Shown: piece by piece, positions 33,424 to 41,391 of the stretch
Layout of the letters: the number at the start of each line of letters is the position of its first letter
Numbering within the stretch: position 1 is the first letter of the stretch
NCBI RefSeq assembly: GCF_003244315.1
Contig: NZ_QKWH01000001.1
Location: forward strand, 186,001-250,000
Length of the DNA: 64,000 bases
Reading direction: 5' to 3'
DNA from: Xylanimonas oleitrophica
Lineage (GTDB): Bacteria; Actinomycetota; Actinomycetes; Actinomycetales; Cellulomonadaceae
Made by a program: the position numbers and the translations under genes
The notes under the pieces: model-generated
Database searches by the model: none
Seen by the model: the letters and a program-made list of their open reading frames with translations, nothing else
Told to the model about the DNA's origin: nothing

Positions 33424-34140
33424 TCAGGCGAACAGCGCCGTGCCGTACTTGAGCAGCACCACCGCGACGGTCAAGAGCAGCCAGGCCGTCAGCAGGATCC
33501 CCAGCCCGCCGGAGCGCACCAGCGACATCGCGAACGCCTGGACCCGGCGCGGCCAGCGGAGGTTGTCCTCCACGATGTTGAGGTGCAGCATCGAGAAGAA
33601 CACCAGCGTCGTGGCCAGCTGCACCGTCAGGCACCAGGGGCACAGCGCGTGGATGTTGACGACCGCCTCGTAGAACAGCCAGTACGCGAAGACGAACCCG
33701 AACAGGTAGACCGTCTGTGCCGCGATCATGAACCAGCGGGGGAACCGCACGCCGGCCAGGCCGGCCACGGCGACGGTGATGACCACCGGCTCGGCCACCA
33801 GCCCCAGGAACGAGTTGGGGAACCCGAACACCGACGCCTGCCAGGACTGGGCGACGGCGCCGCACGAGACGATCGTGTTGATGTCGCAGGCGAGGGCCTG
33901 GTCGGGGTTCGCGGCCAGGTGCACGGCGTCGACCGACAGCACGAACGCGGCGGTGAGGCTGATGAGCGCGCCGACGAGCATCTCGCCGAAGAGCCACCGG
34001 CGGGAGTGGAACAGGCCGGTGGGGCGCTCGCCCACGAGGGTGTCGTCGAGCGCGGCAGGCTCGGGCTCGTGGTTCGGCTCGACACCGTCGGCCGGCTCGT
34101 GGAGCCCTGCCGACGGGGGAGCGGGCGTGGTGCTGGGCAT
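33424..34140 (-). CDS. Vitamin K epoxide reductase (VKOR) family protein
   Basis: 238 residues. A hydrophilic N-terminal 50 residues are followed by about five transmembrane helices. Conserved loop cysteines are in ALACDINTIVSCG and the active-site pair in CPWC. Bacterial VKOR reoxidises DsbA-type oxidases in exported-protein disulfide formation. Divergent from a DsbA-like gene 111 bp away, a natural partner. ATG 34140 is used; longer starts would run through the control region. Confidence 0.92.
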   Translation of the reverse strand: MPSTTPAPPSAGLHEPADGVEPNHEPEPAALDDTLVGERPTGLFHSRRWLFGEMLVGALISLTAAFVLSVDAVHLAANPDQALACDINTIVSCGAVAQSWQASVFGFPNSFLGLVAEPVVITVAVAGLAGVRFPRWFMIAAQTVYLFGFVFAYWLFYEAVVNIHALCPWCLTVQLATTLVFFSMLHLNIVEDNLRWPRRVQAFAMSLVRSGGLGILLTAWLLLTVAVVLLKYGTALFA

Positions 34141-34176
34141 GTGTCCCCCGGGGGTCGTGGTGTCGCCCAGCGTAGG

Positions 34177-34195
34177 GACATAGTGGTCTGACCAC
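34177..34195. promoter_or_regulatory. Palindrome in the VKOR/DsbA divergent region
   Basis: GTGGTC-T-GACCAC (34183-34195) is a perfect 13-bp palindrome. On the minus strand it lies directly upstream of a TATGTC -10-like box (34182-34177) of the VKOR gene. A repressor or redox regulator site is plausible. Confidence 0.5.
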
Positions 34196-34251
34196 AAGAG
34201 GTCGGGCGGTGTGCGATCGACCACGCGGCGCGAGGGTGCGAGGCTGACCCC

Positions 34252-34806
34252 ATGAGCGAGACGGTCGTGGACCAGGGGCTGCTCGTCCCCGAGGGGGCGC
34301 ACGTGCTGGGCGACCCGGCGGCCCCGGTGACCGTCGTGGAGTTCGCCGACCTGGAGTGTCCCTACTGCCGTGACGCGACGCCCGTGCTGCGCGACGTCGT
34401 CGCCTCGTCCGGCGGCACCGTGCGGCTCGTGCTCCGCCACTTCCCGCTCTTCGAGGTGCACCCCCACGCCCTCGTGGCCGCGCTCGCCGTGGAGGCAGCC
34501 GGCGCGCAGGGCCGGTTCTGGGAGATGGTCGAGGAGCTGTACGCGCACCAGGACCGCCTGGCTGACGCCGACCTCGTGGCGGCCGCCGAGCGTGCCGGTG
34601 TCCCCGACCCGGGCGCCGTCGCCGGACCGGCGGCGCAGCGGTGGTCCGAGCGGGTGCGGCGCGACTACGGCGACGGCCTCGCCGCCGGGGTCGAGGGCAC
34701 CCCCACGGTCTTCGTCGGCGGGGTGCCGCTGCGCGGGCGCGTCACCCCCGAGCGCGTGCGGGACGCCGTCGCCGCCGCTACCGCGCGGGCGGGCCGTCCT
34801 CGCTGA
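34252..34806 (+). CDS. DsbA-like thioredoxin-fold oxidoreductase
   Basis: 184 residues, thioredoxin domain with active site CPYC in FADLECPYCRDATPVL, helical insert, and cis-Pro strand GVEGTPTVFVGG. It resembles FrnE/DsbA proteins of actinobacteria. There is no signal peptide or membrane anchor at this start and no longer frame supplies one, so it appears cytoplasmic although the neighbouring VKOR is a membrane enzyme. GAGGCT with a 6-nt gap precedes ATG 34252 (leaderless type). The last 29 bp overlap the end of nhaA. Confidence 0.88.
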   Translation: MSETVVDQGLLVPEGAHVLGDPAAPVTVVEFADLECPYCRDATPVLRDVVASSGGTVRLVLRHFPLFEVHPHALVAALAVEAAGAQGRFWEMVEELYAHQDRLADADLVAAAERAGVPDPGAVAGPAAQRWSERVRRDYGDGLAAGVEGTPTVFVGGVPLRGRVTPERVRDAVAAATARAGRPR

Positions 34807-36226
34807 CCGGCTCGGGACGGACCGGCTCGGGACGGACCGGCTCGGCCGGCTCCGACGGGTTGGCCCAGTCCCCGGCGGGCAGCGCGGCCGGCGGGCCGTC
34901 CGGGGAGGCAGGTGAGCACAGGGGCCAGCGCTCACCCATCGACCGCAGCACCAGCGACCCGAGCACCGCCGAGACGGCGGACCCCACCAGGATGCCGATC
35001 TTGGCCTGCTCCACCAGCACCTCGTCGTCGAACGCCAGCTCGGTGATGAACAGCGAGATCGTGAACCCGATGCCTGCCAGCATGGCGCCGCCCAGCAGGT
35101 GGGAGTAGCGGACCCGCCCGGGCAGGTCGCCCAGGCCGAGCCGCAGCGCGAGCGAGGACGCGGCGAAGATGCCGACGGCGTTGCCGACCACGAGCGCGAC
35201 GGCGGTGCCGATGGTCAGGGGAGAGGTGGCCGCGGCGCGCAGGGTCTCGGCGTCCACGCGCACGCCCGCGTTGGCGAGACCGAACAGCGGTACCACCGCG
35301 TACGCGCTCCACGGGTGCAGCACCCGTTGGAGGCGGTCGTTGGCCGGGACGGCGGCGCGGGAGGCCACCTCCGTCAGGTGCTGCTGCTCCGCCGTCGTCT
35401 CGTGCGCGAGGCGCTTGGCGTACCCGTGCACGGCCACCACCTCCTCGCGGCGGGCGAGCGAGGCCGGGACCAGCAGGCCCACGAGCACTCCGGCGAGGGT
35501 GGCGTGCACGCCGGAGGCGTGGACGGCGAACCACAGGGCGACCCCGGTGGCCACGTAGGGGGCCAGGCGCCACTCGCGCACCCAGCGCAGCCACACCAGG
35601 ACGCCCACGAGCGCCGCCGCCACCAGCAGCCCGGGGACGTTCACCTGGTCGGTGTACGCCACGGCCATGACGGTGATGGCCCCGATGTCGTCCACCACGG
35701 CGAGGGTGAGCAGGAACAGGCGGAGCTGGTCCGGGCACCGGGGGCCGAACAGCGCGAGCACGCCGACGAGGAAGGCGGTGTCGGTGGACATGACGATGCC
35801 CCAGCCGTGCGCCGCTTCGGTGCCGGCGTTGAACGCGAGGAAGATCAGGGCCGGCACCAGCAGGCCGCCGAGCGCCCCGAGCGCGGGGACGGCGATGGCG
35901 CGCCGGTCGCGCAGCTCGCCCGTGGTGGCCTCACGGCTGATCTCCAGGCCGATGACCAGGAAGAAGACCGCCATGGTCGCGTCGTTGACCCACGCGTGCA
36001 GGTCCATGCCCCACGACCAGCCGCCGACGTCGACACCGAGCCAGGTGTCCCAGAAGGCGTGATAGGTGCCGCCCCAGGGGGAGTTGGCCCACAGCAGCGC
36101 GAGCACCGAGGCGCCCAGCAGCAGGGTGGCGCCGCCGGACTCGGTGGCGAGGTAGGAGCGCACGTGGGGCGCCAGGGGGCGCAGGGCGATCCGCAGGGGT
36201 GGCCCGGGGCGGCCGAGGTCCGTCAC
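34778..36226 (-). CDS. nhaA: Na+/H+ antiporter NhaA
   Basis: 482 residues, 12 transmembrane helices expected. The NhaA sensor/transport motif AVVDDIGAI (paired Asp) and MSTDTAFLVG are intact, as is the DLHAWVNDATMAVFF start of the core. The C-terminal 45 residues after SMGERWPL are Pro/Glu-rich with an RPEPV repeat encoded by a 15-bp tandem repeat. Its 3' end overlaps the convergent DsbA-like gene by 29 bp. GTG 36226 has GAGGAGGG upstream. Confidence 0.95.
   Translation of the reverse strand: MTDLGRPGPPLRIALRPLAPHVRSYLATESGGATLLLGASVLALLWANSPWGGTYHAFWDTWLGVDVGGWSWGMDLHAWVNDATMAVFFLVIGLEISREATTGELRDRRAIAVPALGALGGLLVPALIFLAFNAGTEAAHGWGIVMSTDTAFLVGVLALFGPRCPDQLRLFLLTLAVVDDIGAITVMAVAYTDQVNVPGLLVAAALVGVLVWLRWVREWRLAPYVATGVALWFAVHASGVHATLAGVLVGLLVPASLARREEVVAVHGYAKRLAHETTAEQQHLTEVASRAAVPANDRLQRVLHPWSAYAVVPLFGLANAGVRVDAETLRAAATSPLTIGTAVALVVGNAVGIFAASSLALRLGLGDLPGRVRYSHLLGGAMLAGIGFTISLFITELAFDDEVLVEQAKIGILVGSAVSAVLGSLVLRSMGERWPLCSPASPDGPPAALPAGDWANPSEPAEPVRPEPVRPEPVSEDGPPAR
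34805..34845. repeat. 15-bp tandem repeat in the nhaA 3' end
   Basis: GACCGGCTCGGGACG at 34805-34819 and 34820-34834, then an 11-nt partial copy. It is in frame with nhaA and encodes the RPEPV units of its C-terminal tail. Copy number may vary between strains. Confidence 0.9.
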
Positions 36227-36273
36227 GTCGGGGTCAACCCTCCTCGTGGCCGGCGCCTTCCCGGGGCGGCGCG

Positions 36274-36666
36274 TCAGGGCTGGTCGTAGACGTCCTTGAC
36301 GACGAGGACGGGGACCGAGGCGTCGAGCAGCACTCGCTGGGTGGTGGTGCCCATGACGAACGTGCCCAGGCTCGAGCGCTTGCGGGCGCCGACGACCACC
36401 AGGGTGGCTCCGGCGGCCTCGGCGGCGTCGAGGATCGCGTCGGCAGGCTCGGCGTCCTTCTCGCGGAAGGTCACCGGCTCCAGGTGCAGGCCCTCGGGCA
36501 GGTCGGCGAGCCGACCCGCCAGGGGCTCCGGCACGCCGTCGTCGTCGCCGCGCGGGTTGAGCACCAGCACCGACAGGGGAAGCCGGCGGCGGGACGCCTC
36601 GGCGATGCCGGCCCGCAGGGCGGCGTCACCGTGCGGGGAGGCGTTGCAGGCCACGAGCACCGTCAT
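36274..36666 (-). CDS. Universal stress protein (UspA family)
   Basis: 130 residues, one Usp domain: TVLVACNASPHGDAALR, LVVVGARKRSSLGTF, SVPVLVVK at the end. The ATP-loop G-x2-G-x9-G-[ST] is imperfect (GARK instead of GxxG), so ATP binding is uncertain. Lies 47 bp upstream of nhaA on the same strand, possibly cotranscribed. ATG 36666 with a GAAGGTGG site. Confidence 0.88.
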   Translation of the reverse strand: MTVLVACNASPHGDAALRAGIAEASRRRLPLSVLVLNPRGDDDGVPEPLAGRLADLPEGLHLEPVTFREKDAEPADAILDAAEAAGATLVVVGARKRSSLGTFVMGTTTQRVLLDASVPVLVVKDVYDQP

Positions 36667-36751
36667 GCCGTCCACCTTCTCACGACCCCCGCACCGGCGG
36701 CGCGCGTCGCGGGCTTCGCCGCGCGATCGTGACCTGGCCGGCGACCTGCCG

Positions 36752-37528
36752 TCACCGGGCGCCACCCGCCTGCGGCGCGGCCACGGAGAGCCCAGCCGGC
36801 AGCAGCGCCGGCAGCGAGCGCAGCAGCGCGGCGACGCGCGGCGCGCGGGAGTCGCCCGCCATCCGTTCGACCGGTGCGGTCACGCTCACCGCGGCGACGG
36901 GGCGCCCCTGGCGCAGCACCGCCACCGCCACGCACGCGATGCCCGGCTCGTTCTCCTCGTCCTCCTGGGCGTATCCCTGGCGGTGGGCGGTGTCGAGCGC
37001 CCGGCGCAGGTCGGCGGGCGAGCAGTCGCCGGCCGCGAGGCGGGCGAGCGCGGCGTCGTCGAACGGCCCGGTCGTGGCCTCGGTGGCCGCGAGCCAGGCC
37101 CGGCCCAGCGCGGTGGTCGCGGCGGGGCGGTGGCGCCCGACGGCGGACCAGACGCGCACCGCCCGCTGCGGCTCGACCTTGTCGAGGTAGACGATCTCGC
37201 GCCCGGCGAGCGCGCCGAGGTGCACCAGCTCGTCCACCTCCGCCGAGACGGCGGTCAGCGCCGGACGCAGGAGCTGGGGGAGGTTCTCCTCCTGGAGGAA
37301 CGCGCTGCCGAGGGCCAGGGCGGCGGGTCCCAGGCGGTAGGCACCGTCGGGTGCCTGCTCGGCGTAGCCGCGGTGCCGCAGGGCGGCGAGCGTGCGGTGC
37401 AGGGTGGTCTTGTTGACCTCGACCTCGGTGGCGAGCGCTGCCAGCGGGGCGCCGCCGGCGCCGGCACGGGCGAGCGCGTCGAGGGCCTGGAGCGCCTTGT
37501 CGACGCTGCCGAGGGGGCTCGCTGACAT
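36752..37528 (-). CDS. IclR-family regulator of the KDG/KDPG genes
   Basis: 258 residues. An N-terminal winged helix (LATEVEVNKTTLHRTLAAL) is followed by the IclR effector domain (ELVHLGALAGREIVYLDKVE, EPGIACVAVAVLRQGRPVAA). Divergent from the KDPG aldolase and KDG kinase genes, so it is likely a KdgR-type repressor responding to 2-keto-3-deoxygluconate or its phosphate. The effector is inference from context. ATG 37528 with GGAAGGGA upstream. Confidence 0.9.
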   Translation of the reverse strand: MSASPLGSVDKALQALDALARAGAGGAPLAALATEVEVNKTTLHRTLAALRHRGYAEQAPDGAYRLGPAALALGSAFLQEENLPQLLRPALTAVSAEVDELVHLGALAGREIVYLDKVEPQRAVRVWSAVGRHRPAATTALGRAWLAATEATTGPFDDAALARLAAGDCSPADLRRALDTAHRQGYAQEDEENEPGIACVAVAVLRQGRPVAAVSVTAPVERMAGDSRAPRVAALLRSLPALLPAGLSVAAPQAGGAR

Positions 37529-37550
37529 GAGGGCGTCCCTTCCGGTACGG

Positions 37551-37593
37551 TGCGTTGCGTAGCGTACAACATGCGTTCACCCATACGAAACGC
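37551..37593. promoter_or_regulatory. Candidate IclR operator
   Basis: TGCGTT at 37551-37556 and 37572-37577 (21 bp apart, two helical turns) and the inverted AACGC at 37589-37593. All lie between the divergent IclR and KDPG aldolase starts. Confidence 0.45.
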
Positions 37594-37633
37594 TCCGGGC
37601 GACGGTGTCCGGCGCGAGAAGACGGAGCCCACG

Positions 37634-38278
37634 ATGGACCCAGTCCTCGACCGCATCGGTGAGCTGCGCGTCGTCCCCGTCGTCGTCGTCGACGGCGCGG
37701 ACGAGGGCGCCCGGCTCGCCGACTCCCTCGTCGCCGGCGGCCTGCCCGTCGCGGAGGTCACCCTGCGCACGCCCGGAGCGCTCGCCGCGCTCGAGGCCGT
37801 CGCCGCCCAGCCCGACGTGCTCGTCGGGGCCGGGACCGTCGTCACCGCCGCACAGGTCGACCAGGTCGTCGAGGCCGGCGCCCGGTTCCTCGTCTCGCCC
37901 GGCCTCTTCGAACCCGTCGTGCGCCGCGCGCAGGAGCGCGGCGTGCCGATCCTGCCCGGCGTGGCCACGGCCTCCGACCTCATGCGCGCCGTCGACCTCG
38001 GGCTCGACGTCGTCAAGCTCTTCCCCGCCTCCGTCGTCGGCGGCCCCGCCGCCGTCAAGGCGCTCTCCGGGCCCTTCCCGCAGATGCGGTTCATGCCCAC
38101 CGGCGGCGTCAGCGCCGCCAACCTGCACGACTACCTCGCCCTGGACGCCGTCCTCGCCGCCGGCGGCTCCTGGATGGTCGACCGCGCGCTGGTCACCGCC
38201 GGCGACTGGGCCGAGATCACCCGCCGCACCCGCGAGGCCGTGGGCCTCGCCGCCGACCCCAGCTACCGGGAGGCCTGA
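37634..38278 (+). CDS. eda: 2-keto-3-deoxy-6-phosphogluconate aldolase
   Basis: 214 residues, class I KDPG/KHG aldolase: VAEVTLRTPGAL (catalytic Glu), VLVGAGTVVTAAQ, FLVSPGLFEPVV and Schiff-base Lys in DVVKLFPASVVGG. It cleaves KDPG to pyruvate and glyceraldehyde 3-phosphate. ATG 37634 with ACGGAG upstream is chosen over GTG 37550, which lies in the operator region. 3 bp separate it from the kinase gene, so the pair forms the lower KDG branch. Confidence 0.92.
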   Translation: MDPVLDRIGELRVVPVVVVDGADEGARLADSLVAGGLPVAEVTLRTPGALAALEAVAAQPDVLVGAGTVVTAAQVDQVVEAGARFLVSPGLFEPVVRRAQERGVPILPGVATASDLMRAVDLGLDVVKLFPASVVGGPAAVKALSGPFPQMRFMPTGGVSAANLHDYLALDAVLAAGGSWMVDRALVTAGDWAEITRRTREAVGLAADPSYREA

Positions 38279-38281
38279 CCC

Positions 38282-39385
38282 GTGAACCCGTCTGTCAGCA
38301 CGCGCCCCGCCACCGAGTGCCGCTACGACGTCGTCGCCCTCGGCGAGGTCATGCTCCGCCTCGACCCCGGCGACCGCCGCATCCGCACCACCCGCACCTT
38401 CGACGTCTGGGAGGGCGGTGGCGAGTACAACGTCGCCCGCGGCCTGCGTCGCGCCTTCGGCCTGCGCGGCGCCGTCGTCACGGCGCTCGCGGACAACGAG
38501 GTGGGCCGTCTCGTGGAGGACTTCATCCTCACCGGCGGCCTCGACACGAGCTGGATCCGGTGGCACGAGTACGACGGCATCGGCCGCACCGTGCGCAACG
38601 GGCTCAACTTCACCGAGCGCGGCTTCGGCGTGCGCGGGGCCGTCGGCGTCTCCGACCGCGGCAACACGGCGATCGCGCAGATGCGGCCCGACGATGTCGA
38701 CTGGGACGCCCTGTTCTCCCAGGGGGTGCGCTGGTTCCACACCGGCGGCATCTTCGCCGCGCTCTCGGAGTCCAGCGCCGAGGTGGCCGAGGCCGCGATG
38801 ACCGCGGCGCGCAAGCACGGCACCGTCGTCTCCTACGACCTCAACTACCGCCCCTCGCTCTGGAAGGGCATCGGCGGGCCGGCGCGCGCGCAGGAGGTCA
38901 ACCGGCGCCTGGCCTCCCACGTCGACGTCATGATCGGCAACGAGGAGGACTTCACGGCCTCGCTCGGATTCGAGGTCGAGGGCGTGGACGAGAACCTCAC
39001 CGACCTCGACACCGGAGCCTTCCGCGCGATGATCGACAAGGCCGCGGCGGAGTACGAGAACTTCCAGGTCGTCGCGACGACGCTGCGCGGGGTGCGCACG
39101 GCGACGGTCAACGACTGGGGCGCGATCGCCTGGTCGCGCGCCGAGGGCTTCGTCGAGGCGACGCACCGCCCGGCCCTGGAGATCTACGACCGCGTGGGCG
39201 GCGGCGACTCGTTCGCCTCCGGCCTCGCCTACGGGCTCATGGAGCTCGGGTCGCTCCAGGAGGCCGTGGAGTTCGGCGCCGCGCACGGGGCCCTCGCGAT
39301 GACGACGCCAGGGGACACCACCACGGCGACGCTGGCCGAGGTGGCCAAGCTCGCCAGAGGCGGCAGCGCGCGAGTCCAGCGCTGA
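38282..39385 (+). CDS. kdgK: 2-keto-3-deoxygluconate kinase (PfkB family)
   Basis: 367 residues, ribokinase/PfkB fold: start VVALGEVMLRLDPGD, substrate loop EGGGEYNVARGL, and anion-hole and catalytic Asp motif VGGGDSFASGLAYGL near 300. Adjacency to KDPG aldolase and an IclR regulator makes KDG the best substrate. It phosphorylates KDG to KDPG, feeding the aldolase. GTG 38282 is only 3 bp after the aldolase stop. Confidence 0.9.
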   Translation: MNPSVSTRPATECRYDVVALGEVMLRLDPGDRRIRTTRTFDVWEGGGEYNVARGLRRAFGLRGAVVTALADNEVGRLVEDFILTGGLDTSWIRWHEYDGIGRTVRNGLNFTERGFGVRGAVGVSDRGNTAIAQMRPDDVDWDALFSQGVRWFHTGGIFAALSESSAEVAEAAMTAARKHGTVVSYDLNYRPSLWKGIGGPARAQEVNRRLASHVDVMIGNEEDFTASLGFEVEGVDENLTDLDTGAFRAMIDKAAAEYENFQVVATTLRGVRTATVNDWGAIAWSRAEGFVEATHRPALEIYDRVGGGDSFASGLAYGLMELGSLQEAVEFGAAHGALAMTTPGDTTTATLAEVAKLARGGSARVQR

Positions 39386-39391
39386 CCCTGG

Positions 39392-39424
39392 GGTACCGCC
39401 CTGACGCCGCGTCAGGGCGGTACC
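39392..39424 (+). terminator. Terminator after kdgK
   Basis: 14-bp perfect stem (39392-39405 and 39411-39424) with loop GCCGC. No U-tract. Confidence 0.75.
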
Positions 39425-39456
39425 TCCCGGCCGCCCGGACATCGACGGAAGCGGTG

Positions 39457-39493
39457 CGTCAGCGTTGCCGGGTGCGGCGTCAGGGATCCGTCA
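39457..39493 (+). promoter_or_regulatory. Three phased CGTCA boxes upstream of the kdp operon
   Basis: CGTCA at 39457-39461, 39478-39482 and 39489-39493, spaced 21 and 11 bp, i.e. on one DNA face. They lie 44-80 bp before the first kdp ORF and are candidates for KdpE binding. TAGACC (39524-39529) is a -10-like box 7 nt before ATG 39537. Confidence 0.4.
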
Positions 39494-39536
39494 AAGGCCC
39501 CCTGCAGGGCCTGCCGCGGCGCGTAGACCAGGACGC

Positions 39537-39626
39537 ATGACCGACCTGGCCTACCTCGTGCTGACCGTGGTGTTCTTCGCCGCGGTCGCCCTCGTCGCCC
39601 GCCGCAGCGGCCGGGGGCGTCCGTGA
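39537..39626 (+). CDS. Small membrane protein preceding kdpF
   Basis: 29 residues: one hydrophobic helix ([18 protein letters not shown]) then a basic end. Similar tiny proteins precede kdpF in many actinobacteria. AGGA lies 8 nt upstream. Its stop overlaps the kdpF start (GTGA), which supports real translation. Function unknown; perhaps a Kdp-associated microprotein. Confidence 0.65.
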   Translation: MTDLAYLVLTVVFFAAVALVARRSGRGRP

Positions 39627-39715
39627 ACGCCCCCGATCTCGCGGCCCTCCTCGTGACGGCCGCCCTGCTCGCCTACCTCCTCCTCGCGCTGCTGCGCGGC
39701 GGCAAGGCGCGGTGA
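39623..39715 (+). CDS. kdpF: KdpF potassium-ATPase accessory peptide
   Basis: 30 residues from GTG 39623: short N-terminus, one transmembrane helix ([16 protein letters not shown]) and a basic C-terminus, as in KdpF, which stabilises the KdpABC complex. It overlaps the preceding ORF by 4 nt and kdpA by 4 nt. Confidence 0.8.
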   Translation: MNAPDLAALLVTAALLAYLLLALLRGGKAR

Positions 39716-41391
39716 CGAGCCTCGTGACCACCACCGTCGGCATCGCGCTCGCGCAGGTGGGCGTGCTGCTGATCCTCCTCGCTGCGGTCCACGCCCCCTT
39801 CGGCGCGTACCTCGCCCGCGTCTACTCCAGCCCTCGGCACTGGCGCGTCGAGCGTCTGCTCTACCGGTCCGTGCGCGTCGACCCCGACGCCGAGCAGCGC
39901 TGGAGCACGTACCTGCTCTCCCTGCTGGGCTTCTCCCTCGCCTCGGTGCTCCTGCTGTTCGGGCTCGGCCGTCTGCAGGCGCACCTGCCCTGGAACCTCG
40001 GCTTCACGGGCCTCGATCCCGCCGGTGCGTGGAACACCGCCGTCAGCTTCACCACCAACACCAACTGGCAGTGGTACTCCGGGGAGGCCGTGGCCGGGCA
40101 CCTGCTGCAGATGGCCGGCCTGGCCGTCCAGAACTTCGCCTCGGCCGCGGTCGGCATGGCGGTGGCCGTCGCTCTCGTGCGCGGCTTCGCCCGGTCCGGC
40201 ACCGACGCGCGCGTCGGCAACTTCTGGGCCGACCTGACGCGGGGCGTCACGCGCGTGCTGCTCCCGGTCTCGTTCGTCGCCGCCCTCGTGCTCGTGGCGA
40301 ACGGCGTCGTCCAGAACCTCGACCCGCACACCGCCGTGACCACGCTCTCCGGCGGCACCCAGACCGTCCTCGGAGGGCCGGTCGCCTCGCAGGAGGCGAT
40401 CAAGCAGCTCGGCACCAACGGCGGCGGCTTCTTCAACGCCAACTCCGCGCACCCGCTCGAGAACCCGAACCCCGTCACCAACCTCCTGGCGGTCTTCCTC
40501 ATGCTGGTGGTCCCGTTCTCGCTGCCGCGGGCCTTCGGCCTTCTCGTCGGCGACCGCCGGCAAGGGTGGGCCGTCCTCGGCGTGATGGCCGGGCTGTGGG
40601 CCGTGGCCGTCGCGCTCACCACCTGGGCCGAGACGGCGGGCCCAGGCCTGGTGCCTCAGCTCGCGGGCGCCGCCACGGAGGGCAAGGAGGTGCGGTTCGG
40701 CATCCCGGCCAGCGCCTTGTTCGCCGCCTCCACCACCGGGACGTCGACAGGCGCGGTCAACGCGATGCACGACAGCTTCACCGCCCCGGGCGGCGGCGTC
40801 GTCCTCTTCACGATGCTGCTCGGCGAGATCGCCCCGGGCGGCGTCGGTGCCGGCCTGTACGGGATGCTCGTGCTCGCCGTCGTCGCCGTGTTCGTCGCCG
40901 GTCTGATGGTGGGGCGCACGCCCGAGTACCTCGGCAAGAAGATCGGCCAGGGCGAGATGACGCTCGTGGCCCTGTACGTGCTGACCACGCCCGCCGTCGT
41001 CCTGGTCGGCACGGCGCTGTCCGTGGTGCTCGGACCCGGCCTCGCCGGCATCCAGGAGCCCGGCCCGCACGGGCTGTCCGAGGTGCTGTACGCGTTCGCC
41101 TCGGCCGGCAACAACAACGGCTCGGCGTTCGGAGGCCTCACCTCAGGAACGCCGTACTACGAGACCCTGCTCGGCCTGGCGATGCTCGCCGGCCGGTTCG
41201 TGCCGATCGCCCTCGTCCTGGCGCTCGCCGGGCGCCTGGCCTCGCAGCGCACCGTCCCGCCGTCCGCGGGCACGCTGCCCACCCACCAGCCCTTGTTCGC
41301 GGGCCTCGTCGGCGCCGTCGCGCTGGTGGTCGTCGGCCTCACCTACGTCCCGGTCCTGTCCCTCGGTCCCGTCGTGGAGTCCCTGTCATGA
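39712..41391 (+). CDS. kdpA: Potassium-transporting ATPase subunit KdpA
   Basis: 559 residues, the K+ channel-like subunit with four selectivity-filter segments: [37 protein letters not shown] and [12 protein letters not shown]. About 10 transmembrane helices. Length matches the family (about 560). GTG 39712 overlaps kdpF; the stop overlaps kdpB. Confidence 0.96.
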   Translation: MTSLVTTTVGIALAQVGVLLILLAAVHAPFGAYLARVYSSPRHWRVERLLYRSVRVDPDAEQRWSTYLLSLLGFSLASVLLLFGLGRLQAHLPWNLGFTGLDPAGAWNTAVSFTTNTNWQWYSGEAVAGHLLQMAGLAVQNFASAAVGMAVAVALVRGFARSGTDARVGNFWADLTRGVTRVLLPVSFVAALVLVANGVVQNLDPHTAVTTLSGGTQTVLGGPVASQEAIKQLGTNGGGFFNANSAHPLENPNPVTNLLAVFLMLVVPFSLPRAFGLLVGDRRQGWAVLGVMAGLWAVAVALTTWAETAGPGLVPQLAGAATEGKEVRFGIPASALFAASTTGTSTGAVNAMHDSFTAPGGGVVLFTMLLGEIAPGGVGAGLYGMLVLAVVAVFVAGLMVGRTPEYLGKKIGQGEMTLVALYVLTTPAVVLVGTALSVVLGPGLAGIQEPGPHGLSEVLYAFASAGNNNGSAFGGLTSGTPYYETLLGLAMLAGRFVPIALVLALAGRLASQRTVPPSAGTLPTHQPLFAGLVGAVALVVVGLTYVPVLSLGPVVESLS

